Source: Fusobacteriota bacterium
GTDB lineage: Bacteria > Bacillota > TC1
Direction of reading: 5' to 3'
Length of the DNA: 64,000 nt
NCBI GenBank assembly: GCA_009773805.1
Contig: WTXA01000001.1
Location: 434,001-498,000, forward strand
The notes beneath the pieces were generated by a model. That model was not told the DNA's origin, made no database searches, and saw nothing but the letters and a program-made list of their open reading frames with translations. The number at the start of each line of letters is the position of its first letter. Position 1 is the first letter of the stretch. The translations under genes were made by a program, and so were the position numbers. Shown here piece by piece: positions 37,827-45,438 of this stretch.

Positions 37827-38816
37827 TTATTTTACTAATTTTGTAACATCAATTTCATTAGAACTCAGTTTTTTCTCAAGATCAGCCATTTTAGTTTTAA
37901 CATCGGCTGGAACTTTTGATTCTAATTTAGGACTAAAGTTAAATCCTACGATACCTTCTTTAATTCCCATTAAATTAAATTGAACCTTGTAAGTACCATC
38001 TTGAATTTGTTTAACAGCTGTATATAATGCAGATGACATATCAGCTTTTGAACAAGCTATTAAAGCTTTATCGTAAGCATCATATTCAGCATAAATTGAA
38101 GCTATTGCATATACACCTTTTTCAGTTGCTGCTACGTAAACTCCTCTACCTGCAGCATTAGCATTAGCCATAACAATATCAGCACCTTGAGCGATGAATG
38201 TTAATGCTTGTTCTTTTGCTTTGTTAACATCATCTCCACTACCAGTAATTGTTGATAGTACTTTGATATTAGGGTTGATGTATTTAGCTCCTGCTTCAAA
38301 ACCTTTAGCATTGTTTACGATTGGAGGAATATTTAATCCACCAACGTTAGCAACAGTGCCAGTTTTAGACATTAAAGCTGCAAAAGCACCTTGTAAGAAC
38401 CCAGCTTGTAGGTAGTTATTGTTGATTGATCCTACATTTTTGTTGTTAGTTACATTTGTACTTGTAACAATGAATTGTACATCTGGAAATTCCTTAGCAA
38501 CTTCTAGTGCTGGATCTCCGAATTCAAAGCCATGTCCTATAACAACATCATTGCCAGCTTTAGCATACTCTCTTAATACTTTCACATAATCAGCTGGCTG
38601 AGTGTTTTCATTAACTGAAACTTCAGCTCCTAATTTTTCTTCAATTTGAACTAATCCAGTATAAGCAACTTGGCTCCAACCGCCATCAGTTTTTGAACCT
38701 GGTATTGCTAAAGCAACTTTTAGAACATCCTTTTCTTTTTCAGCAGTTTTGCCACAACCAACTAAAGCGATTGCTGCAATAATAGCTAGAACTAATAATA
38801 ATCCTTTTTTCATCAT
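37827..38816 (-). CDS. BMP/PnrA-family lipoprotein (purine nucleoside-type substrate-binding protein), copy 1
   Basis: The 329-residue protein has a lipoprotein signal (K-K-G-L-L-L-V-L-A ... L-V-G-C, cysteine near 21) and the periplasmic-binding fold of the basic membrane protein family, which binds nucleosides for ABC import. Motifs shared with its two neighbours are D-G-G-W, V-I-G-H-G-F-E-F, G-S-I-N-N, G-F-L-Q-G-A-F-A-A-L-M and a C-terminal N-E-I-D-V-T-K-L-V. It is the third gene of the bmp series in transcription order. No permease or ATPase gene is adjacent. Confidence 0.88.
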   Translation of the reverse strand: MMKKGLLLVLAIIAAIALVGCGKTAEKEKDVLKVALAIPGSKTDGGWSQVAYTGLVQIEEKLGAEVSVNENTQPADYVKVLREYAKAGNDVVIGHGFEFGDPALEVAKEFPDVQFIVTSTNVTNNKNVGSINNNYLQAGFLQGAFAALMSKTGTVANVGGLNIPPIVNNAKGFEAGAKYINPNIKVLSTITGSGDDVNKAKEQALTFIAQGADIVMANANAAGRGVYVAATEKGVYAIASIYAEYDAYDKALIACSKADMSSALYTAVKQIQDGTYKVQFNLMGIKEGIVGFNFSPKLESKVPADVKTKMADLEKKLSSNEIDVTKLVK

Positions 38817-38914
38817 AATTTTCCTCCTAAATTTTGAATTTTGTTAGGTTTAATTAATGTCATTTCTATATAAACTCCTTGTTAACCTTATAACAAAAGA
38901 GCTAATATACATCT

Positions 38915-39907
38915 TTAATCTAATGGAACTAATTTAGTTACATCTATTTCATTAGATGCTAATTTTATCTTTAAATCATTTAACATACTTTTTACATTTT
39001 CAGGAACCTGTAATTCCAATTTAGGACTAAATGTAAAATCTACAATTCCTTGTTTCACACCCATTAATTCAAATCCGGCAACATAGGTTCCATTATCTAT
39101 TTTCTCTACAGTCTTAAATATTGCAGTAGCCATATCTGCTGTTGCACAGGATATCAAACTTTTATCATAAGCATTATATTCTGCGGCAATCGACCCAATT
39201 GATAAAACACCTTTTTCTTCAGTTGCTACATATACGCCTCTGCCTGCATGATCAGCATCTACCATTATGATGTCCGCTCCTTGATTGATGTAGGATAACG
39301 CTTGTTCTTTAGCTTTATTAGCATCATCAAAACTACCTATTGTAGATGTTAATGCTTTTATGTTTGGATTTATGTATTGTGCCCCCGCTATAAAACCTTT
39401 CAAATCATTGATGATTGGTGGAATTTCCATTCCCCCAATACCAGCAACTACATTTGTTTTAGTCATTAAAGCTGCAAATGCACCTTGTAGAAAACCAGCT
39501 TGTAAGTAATCGTTATTTATAGATCCAATATTTTTATGATTAGTAATGTTAGAACTGGTAACAATAAAATAAATTTCAGGAAATTCCTTACCTACTGCAA
39601 TAGCAGCATCTGAAAATTCATATCCATGACCAATGACAACATCATTGCCATCTTTAGCATAGTTTCTTAGTACTCTTTCATAGTCACTCGCTTTAACATT
39701 CTCGCTGAAAACAACCTCAGCATTCAACTTTTCTTCTATTTGTATTAATCCATTAAAAGCAGTTTGATTCCAACCTCCATCTGTTCTAGACCCTGTTAAA
39801 GTCAAAGCAACCTTTATCGCTTCTTTTGGTTCTGAAGTCTTTTGACAACTGAACAATGGAATTATTAAAAATATTGCAAAAGCCAAGATTAGTATTTTCT
39901 TAATCAT
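38915..39907 (-). CDS. BMP/PnrA-family lipoprotein, copy 2
   Basis: This 330-residue paralogue of the flanking genes has a lipobox ending in F-S-C at about residue 21. The same landmarks are present: D-G-G-W-N-Q, V-I-G-H-G-Y-E-F, G-G-M-E-I-P-P-I-I-N-D-L-K-G-F, and S-N-E-I-D-V-T-K-L-V at the end. It is more divergent in its signal peptide than copies 1 and 3, with an A/T-rich 5' region. It would bind a nucleoside or purine outside the membrane and hand it to an ABC permease encoded elsewhere. Ligand differences between copies cannot be judged here. Confidence 0.87.
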   Translation of the reverse strand: MIKKILILAFAIFLIIPLFSCQKTSEPKEAIKVALTLTGSRTDGGWNQTAFNGLIQIEEKLNAEVVFSENVKASDYERVLRNYAKDGNDVVIGHGYEFSDAAIAVGKEFPEIYFIVTSSNITNHKNIGSINNDYLQAGFLQGAFAALMTKTNVVAGIGGMEIPPIINDLKGFIAGAQYINPNIKALTSTIGSFDDANKAKEQALSYINQGADIIMVDADHAGRGVYVATEEKGVLSIGSIAAEYNAYDKSLISCATADMATAIFKTVEKIDNGTYVAGFELMGVKQGIVDFTFSPKLELQVPENVKSMLNDLKIKLASNEIDVTKLVPLD

Positions 39908-39948
39908 AATTTCCTCTTATATAACTTCACTTTATCGATAGATATATC

Positions 39949-39991
39949 ATTTTATCCAAGGAGCTGCATTTGCAGCTCCAAAGGATAAAAT
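39949..39991 (-). other. Long interrupted palindrome between bmp copies 3 and 2
   Basis: The inner stem GGAGCTGC/GCAGCTCC with an AAAT loop is extended by an outer nine-base match, ATTTTATCC/GGATAAAAT, separated by two or three unpaired bases. It lies between two genes of one operon. A short A/T-rich tail follows rather than a T run, so it may act as a stabiliser or partial attenuator that sets unequal amounts of the bmp proteins. Confidence 0.65.
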
Positions 39992-40027
39992 ATTTATTAA
40001 TTAAAGTTTTGTTGAAATTCTTTGTAT

Positions 40028-41014
40028 TTAAGATATCAGTTTGCTAACGTCGATTTTTTTATCGACAATATCTTTTTTGATTTGGTCAATTTTTTCTAGA
40101 ACTTCAGCTGGGATTTTAGATTTTAAAGTTGGGCTATATGTTAAATCACAGATGCCTTCTTTAATACCATTCTCTTTGTATGCAGCTTTATAAGTTCCGT
40201 CTTGCACTTCTTTAACAGTTTGAAATATAGCTTTCGCCATATCCGCTGTTCCACATGCAATCAATCCCTTATTATACTCTTCATATTCAGCTGAGATTGA
40301 AGATATAGCCCATAGACCTTTTTCTTCAGCAGCTACATATACACCTCTACCTGCTTGGTTAGCGTCAGCCATTAAAACGTCTGCACCTTGTGCAATGAAA
40401 GCTTTTGCTTGTTCTTGTGCTTTACCTGCATCATCAAAGCTTCCTGTTACAGCTGTAAGAGCTTTTATAGATGGATTGATGTACTTAGCTCCGGCTACGA
40501 AACCTTTCAAATCATTAACAATTGGAGGAATTTCCATTCCACCAATACCTGCTACAACATTTGTCTTACTCATTAAGGCTGCAAAAGCACCTTGGAGAAA
40601 TCCAGTTTCTGTATAGGCATTGTTGATTGATCCTAAATTCTTGTCATTAGTAACTGTAGCACTAGTCACGATGAAGATAATGTCCGGAAATTCTTCAGCA
40701 ATTGCTTTTCCTGCTGTTGCGAATTGAAAACCATGTCCAATGATAACATCATTTCCAGACTTAGCATAGTCTCTCATGGTTTTTTCATAGTCTGTTGCTT
40801 GTACGCTTTCTGCAAAGCTTATTTCAGCACCCAATTCTTTTTCGATTTGTTTTAATCCATTGTACGCTGATTCATTCCAACCACCATCTGTTGTTGGTCC
40901 TGTAAGTAATAAACCTACCTTTAATGCTTCTTTTTCTTCTGCAGCTTTGCCACAACCAACTAATGCGATTGCTGCAAAGATTGCTAGTGCAAGTATTAAT
41001 CCTTTTTTCATCAT
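40028..41014 (-). CDS. BMP/PnrA-family lipoprotein, copy 3 (first in the operon)
   Basis: I start at the ATG with first base 41014, eight bases after GGAGG, giving 328 residues. An upstream ATG at 41029 contains the ribosome site itself. The signal peptide ends in the lipobox L-V-G-C-G. The family landmarks T-D-G-G-W-N-E, V-I-G-H-G-F-Q-F, T-G-F-L-Q-G-A-F-A-A-L-M and G-G-M-E-I-P-P-I-V are present. As the promoter-proximal copy, behind a long structured leader, it is probably the most abundant binding protein. Purine or nucleoside binding is inferred from PnrA of Treponema and from the locus. Confidence 0.88.
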   Translation of the reverse strand: MMKKGLILALAIFAAIALVGCGKAAEEKEALKVGLLLTGPTTDGGWNESAYNGLKQIEKELGAEISFAESVQATDYEKTMRDYAKSGNDVIIGHGFQFATAGKAIAEEFPDIIFIVTSATVTNDKNLGSINNAYTETGFLQGAFAALMSKTNVVAGIGGMEIPPIVNDLKGFVAGAKYINPSIKALTAVTGSFDDAGKAQEQAKAFIAQGADVLMADANQAGRGVYVAAEEKGLWAISSISAEYEEYNKGLIACGTADMAKAIFQTVKEVQDGTYKAAYKENGIKEGICDLTYSPTLKSKIPAEVLEKIDQIKKDIVDKKIDVSKLIS

Positions 41015-41705
41015 AATTTTTTCCTCCATAATTTTGATTTTTAGAGAGCGCTTATTGCTCTTTTATATACAAAAGTCCCTTGAAAATTCTAAAAAGATTC
41101 ATTCTTTAGTAATTATTAACCCATAACTTAAGTTAAGATGTTTAGCTGAACTTTATCAATTCATTCGTTGACTTCGATTTTTCCTATTATACTATATTTG
41201 CTATTTGTTTTATTCATTTACAGCTAAGGTATGATAATATATCAATTCTATTTGGTAGATGATGTACTTTTGTACTGTCTGGCTTGTATTTTTACCAGTC
41301 CCTGGTTCTACATTACTTGAATATTTAAATTATCTTATCTTTTTTCAAAAACTTATATAAAAATTCCTAGATATGTTAAACCTTGATATTGACATAACAA
41401 CTTTTAGAATTAATTCATATGTATTTTTTTAGGACAAATAACAAATAAGTGTTTTTAGAAAATTTCTTAAGTACACTACAGTTCTTAATTTTCAATTTAA
41501 TTTGAGTTAATACTCTAAAACTTTCTTATTTTCTTTTAGAAGCAATTTGAACATGCGACTAAAAAGAAACTTAATATAAATTTGATTATGAAAATAATTT
41601 TCATGACCGCCGTCATCTCATTTACATCCAATGTTCTTTTCAATAATTTTTGCACGTTCTTAACTTCGTAATTCCGCTAATAACCACTTCAGTAACTAAT
41701 AGTTT
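41015..41705. other. Long intergenic region before the bmp operon
   Basis: About 690 bases lie between the flavoprotein gene and the first bmp gene. It is A/T-rich with no convincing gene. It holds a structured segment at 41255-41311 and a 7-1-7 palindrome TGAAAATAATTTTCA at 41589-41603 resembling Fur/PerR-type boxes. The remaining sequence shows nothing I can interpret, and no clear terminator follows the flavoprotein gene. Confidence 0.6.
41255..41311 (-). ncRNA. Structured leader element upstream of the bmp genes (unclassified)
   Basis: On the minus strand GTAGA (41311-41307) can pair with TCTAC (41259-41255), enclosing two hairpins: CTGG/CCAG (41298-41295 with 41282-41279) and GTAC-AAAA-GTAC (41275-41263). 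The result is a small three-way junction about 240 bases before the first bmp start. The segment ATGTAGAAC at its 5' edge is also present in the distal tandem RNA upstream of ssnA. The junction sequences do not fit the guanine/adenine riboswitch consensus. A purine-ligand aptamer is possible but unproven. Confidence 0.4.
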
Positions 41706-42380
41706 CTAGTGATCTCTCAAAGGGGACTTCTCTATAGCAAAGTCTTTTTCGTATTCAGCCTTCATTTCCAGCCATTTTTCACGACCATATTTAGCTGCTA
41801 ATGCTGCTTCTGCAAGACCTAAACCAAGTCTTTTAACTTGATCATAGCCTACTTCATCATCAATAACACCTTGAGCTTTATTGTCTCTTGTCCAAACTGT
41901 TCCGCCGTTATAACAGCCTCCTAGTCCACCAAAGGCAAACATTTCATGCATAAGGAAGAAGTTAAGGATATTCATGTTGACAATTTCTTGTCCACCATGT
42001 CTTGTTCCACCTGTTGATATTGCAGCTCCAACTTTATTCTGCAATTTTCCTGGATGAACCAAATAAATTGGTCTTAGTCTATTGAATACCGCTTGTAATT
42101 GAGCACTTACGTTCATGTCGTAAACTGGTGAAGCAACAATTATTGCATCGGCCTCTAGAATCTTCTCTTCCAACTCTTGAAGATCATCTTTAATAATACA
42201 CATTACCTTGTCTCTCACACATGCATCACAATGTACACAAAAACCAATCTTTTTGCCTCTTACACTCCAGATTTCTGTTTCGATACCTGGAATTCTTTTA
42301 GCTTCTTCCAAAGCTGTTTCTAAGGCAAAAAGTGTTGCCCCTTTTCTTGGACTGCCTGAAATTCCTAAAATTTTAAGCAT
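41706..42380 (-). CDS. Iron-sulfur flavoprotein (NADPH-dependent FMN reductase family)
   Basis: This flavodoxin-fold protein has the FMN-phosphate loop G-S-P-R-K-G at 9-14 and a compact cysteine motif, C48-x2-C51-x2-C54-x6-C61, as in the iron-sulfur flavoproteins of anaerobes. I start at the second ATG (first base 42380, 225 residues), seven bases after AGGAGG. It would carry electrons between flavin and a [4Fe-4S] cluster. Its place at the end of the Mo-hydroxylase pair suggests it supplies or accepts electrons for purine redox steps (inference). Confidence 0.82.
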   Translation of the reverse strand: MLKILGISGSPRKGATLFALETALEEAKRIPGIETEIWSVRGKKIGFCVHCDACVRDKVMCIIKDDLQELEEKILEADAIIVASPVYDMNVSAQLQAVFNRLRPIYLVHPGKLQNKVGAAISTGGTRHGGQEIVNMNILNFFLMHEMFAFGGLGGCYNGGTVWTRDNKAQGVIDDEVGYDQVKRLGLGLAEAALAAKYGREKWLEMKAEYEKDFAIEKSPLRDH

Positions 42381-42436
42381 CATTAACCCTCCTGTCAATA
42401 ATATTTCAATTTTTATCTATTTCAATACCATCGTAA

Positions 42437-44674
42437 CTATTTGTTTATGATATTTAATACCTCTTCTTTGCTGATTGGTATACTTGTTGTGTGTTTTCCA
42501 ATAGCATTTGCAACTGCATTTATAATTGTTGGAGCTACTGGAACCACAGCACATTCAGAAATACTTTTCGCGCCAAATGGTCCACCATTGTCACCAGTTT
42601 CAATAAAATCAGTTCTAATCTTTGGCATTTCAGTTGAATTAAACAGATGATATTTCTTCAGGTTATTCTCCAACAGATAACCTTTTTCATCAAATGTCAT
42701 TTTCTCACTTAAGGCATAACCTAAACCCATTTGGATACCACCTTCAAGTTGACCTTCAATACCCATTCTATTAATTACAGTTCCAGAATCGTGAACTGCT
42801 ACATAATCTAAAACCTTTACACTTCCAGAAGATTTATCTATTTCCACTTCAGCAAAATGAGCTCCATATGAAGTCCTTCCTGCTATTGAGTGATGGTCAA
42901 TTAAGACACTAATTTCTTTTTGTAATTCTTTTTGAGCATACATTGCTATTTCACTAAAATTACATAATAGTTTATTGCCTAAGTATACATGTTTATCTTT
43001 TAATGTTAAAGCCTCCTTATTAACTTTGTGTTTTAATACGGCTACATCCAGAATTGCTTCTTTCATAGCTAAAGCTAGTTTTAAAGCACCTTCACCTTCA
43101 ACAAAAACACCACGGCTTGCATAGTCTCCTAGATTCCAAGGACATGTTTCAGTATTAACTTCTGTTGACTCAATATCAGCAACTTCAGTAGTTATGATTT
43201 CTGAAATAATCATTTTTTGTGCTGTTAATGAACCGTTACCCATATCATGGCTAGCAGACCAATAGTTGAATGAACCATCTTCATTAAGTCTTAAAAGTAA
43301 ATTGATACAGTCTTGGTGTGCAGGATAAACACCTGCTCCATGTGCACCAATCCCAAAACCAATACCTCTTGTAAAGTCTTTATTTTTATTATTAAATTCT
43401 TCAATTTCCTTCTTCTTTGAATCCCAAGCGAACATTTCTTGACCTCTTACGACACAAGCTTTCAACTCTGGATTCCCAAAAGTTAACAAATCGACTTCAT
43501 TTTTATCTACTAAATGCTTCATAGTCATTTCAATTGGATCCATACCTAATTCATTTGCAATTCTATTGATATGAAGATTCATACCAATAAATGCTTGAGG
43601 AGAGCCATAGCCTCTCATTGCTCCAGCTATAGGTGTATTGGTCATTACTGGACTACCTGTATATCTCAGTGGATACTTATAGGCTTTAAGTAATTTATGA
43701 CTCATTGCTCCTATAACATTTACTGCTGAACCTACATATGCTCCTGTATTAGTCAAGATTCTAAAATCAGTAGCTAGTATAGTACCATCCTTATTTACCC
43801 CTGATTTCACTTCAATTGTAGCACCGTTTCTTGTTCTTGATGCAATCATACTTTCTTTTCTTGATAAAACAATTTTAACTGGCCTTTTCACCTTTATAGA
43901 AGCACCTGCTGCAACTAGTTCTGTAACTGCTTCTAATTTACCACCAAATGCACCACCTAATGTAGGTTGAATTACTACAACTTTATTAAGCGGCATTTTA
44001 TAAACATCAGAAGCCAAAACTCTTATAGCAAAAGTATTTTGAGTAGTTGCATAAATAGTAAGCTTCTTAGCTCTATAGTCTCCTATAACACTAAAAGTTT
44101 CTATGGATAATTGATTAACCATAGGTATCTTGATTTTGTCTTCAAATATCAAATCTGCACTTTTTATTAATTCAGCAACCTTATCAGCATCTGCGCCAGT
44201 AGCAATAGTTGCTACTTTATTACTAATTCCTTCATGGATGTTAGTTGCAGAAACTGCCGCTTCTTCTTCATCTAATATTGGTGTATATTCTTCATATTCT
44301 ACACTTATAGTCTTTAGAGCTTTTTCAGCTATTTCTAAGGTTTCAGCAAGAACAACTCCTATTCTATCTCCAACAAAACGAACTGTCTCTGAAACAACAG
44401 TTTCAGACTTTATAATTCCATGATCTTTAAATCTTAATGCACTATTATATTTATCACTTGGGAAATCTTTATAGGTTAATACATCAATAACTCCGTCTAT
44501 TTTCAAAGCTTCACTGTAGTCAATAGATTTAACTTTACCAAAGGCAATAGTAGATAAAATCAACTTACCATAACACATATTAGCTAGTTTCATATCACCT
44601 GTATATATGGCTTCACCTGTTGCTTTAGCTAGAGCATCATCGATAGGAGTTTTTGAACCAATTATTCTACCCAT
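42437..44674 (-). CDS. Molybdenum hydroxylase large subunit (xanthine dehydrogenase family), set 1
   Basis: The 745-residue molybdopterin-binding subunit has G-G-A-F-G-G-K, a G-A-M-R-G-Y-G-S-P-Q-A motif and a C-terminal G-A-K-S-I-S-E-C with the catalytic glutamate. I start at the ATG with first base 44674, where the stop of the ferredoxin subunit overlaps as TAATG. The in-frame upstream extension is not family-like. It pairs with the 2Fe-2S subunit only. No FAD subunit is adjacent to this set. The substrate is likely a purine or a related heterocycle. Confidence 0.88.
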   Translation of the reverse strand: MGRIIGSKTPIDDALAKATGEAIYTGDMKLANMCYGKLILSTIAFGKVKSIDYSEALKIDGVIDVLTYKDFPSDKYNSALRFKDHGIIKSETVVSETVRFVGDRIGVVLAETLEIAEKALKTISVEYEEYTPILDEEEAAVSATNIHEGISNKVATIATGADADKVAELIKSADLIFEDKIKIPMVNQLSIETFSVIGDYRAKKLTIYATTQNTFAIRVLASDVYKMPLNKVVVIQPTLGGAFGGKLEAVTELVAAGASIKVKRPVKIVLSRKESMIASRTRNGATIEVKSGVNKDGTILATDFRILTNTGAYVGSAVNVIGAMSHKLLKAYKYPLRYTGSPVMTNTPIAGAMRGYGSPQAFIGMNLHINRIANELGMDPIEMTMKHLVDKNEVDLLTFGNPELKACVVRGQEMFAWDSKKKEIEEFNNKNKDFTRGIGFGIGAHGAGVYPAHQDCINLLLRLNEDGSFNYWSASHDMGNGSLTAQKMIISEIITTEVADIESTEVNTETCPWNLGDYASRGVFVEGEGALKLALAMKEAILDVAVLKHKVNKEALTLKDKHVYLGNKLLCNFSEIAMYAQKELQKEISVLIDHHSIAGRTSYGAHFAEVEIDKSSGSVKVLDYVAVHDSGTVINRMGIEGQLEGGIQMGLGYALSEKMTFDEKGYLLENNLKKYHLFNSTEMPKIRTDFIETGDNGGPFGAKSISECAVVPVAPTIINAVANAIGKHTTSIPISKEEVLNIINK

Positions 44675-45147
44675 TATTTCAACTCCTTTATTTTTGCAGC
44701 AGCAATATTTACCGCATCTATAATCTTTACATATCCTGTACATCTACAAAGATTCTTTGATAATCCTTCACGAATTTCTTCTTCGGAAGGATCAATATTC
44801 CCATCTAAAAGAGCTTTTGTAGAGATAATCATACCTGGTGTGCAAAAGCCACATTGAACAGCCCCTGCTTCTATAAATGCTTCCTGTATGGGATGTGGTT
44901 TATCACTTGAACCAATACCTTCAATAGTTGTAATCTTCTTGCCTTCCATTTTTAAAGCTAATAAAGAACAAGAATTCACGGCTTTCCCATCAACTAAAAC
45001 TTTACAAGCTCCACAATCTGATGTTCCACAACCTTCTTTAGTCCCTGTTAACCCAAGTACTTCTCTTAATACATAAAGCAAAGTCCACTTTTCTTCAACC
45101 TTCAAAGTATAGTCTTTACCATTAATGGTTAATTTACAATCTGTCAT
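44674..45147 (-). CDS. 2Fe-2S subunit of molybdenum hydroxylase, set 1
   Basis: This 157-residue XdhC-type ferredoxin subunit carries two [2Fe-2S] clusters. The plant-type motif is G-C-G-T-S-D-C-G-A-C with a later C in V-N-S-C. The helical-domain motifs are Q-C-G-F-C-T-P-G and L-C-R-C-T-G. I start at the ATG with first base 45147, after AGGAAGG. It passes electrons from the molybdenum site of the gene downstream, to which it is coupled by overlap. Confidence 0.92.
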   Translation of the reverse strand: MTDCKLTINGKDYTLKVEEKWTLLYVLREVLGLTGTKEGCGTSDCGACKVLVDGKAVNSCSLLALKMEGKKITTIEGIGSSDKPHPIQEAFIEAGAVQCGFCTPGMIISTKALLDGNIDPSEEEIREGLSKNLCRCTGYVKIIDAVNIAAAKIKELK

Positions 45148-45350
45148 ATATTCACCTTCCTGTTCCAAGAATTACTTGACTATCCATTTATATAATAGGC
45201 TTTTTACAATTAGTGCCTATTCCCTTTTATTTAAGTTGTGTGCTATTACACCTCAACAATTTTTCTAGTTAACTTACCTTGTTTTTTCTTTTATTTTACC
45301 ATTAAATCAGAGTTTGTGAAAACATTTTCAGAAATCTTCTAATATTTGGT

Positions 45351-45378
45351 GTTAGAAGCCGTATTTTACGACTTCTAA
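45351..45378 (-). other. Hairpin downstream of the PreA-like gene
   Basis: On the minus strand TTAGAAGTCGT pairs with ACGGCTTCTAA through one G-U wobble, about 60 bases past the PreA-like stop codon. No T run follows, so termination is uncertain. The rest of the 291-base gap (45148-45438) has a second weak hairpin, AATAGGC/GCCTATT at 45194-45221, and no gene. The gap probably divides the locus into two transcription units. Confidence 0.5.
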
Positions 45379-45438
45379 TTATTCACCCTTAAAATATATG
45401 TTTAATATTTATTATCATTTTAACTTTTGTTTGCGATA

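Noticed and set aside
41259-41360. Plus-strand 33-codon frame in the bmp leader region
   Set aside because: The nearest purine-rich stretch is one base from the ATG, there is no promoter, and it overlaps the structured leader on the other strand.
41015-41705. Classical guanine/adenine riboswitch before the bmp genes
   Set aside because: The loop-loop and junction consensus (such as the TTTCTACC junction) is absent, although a three-stem junction can be drawn.
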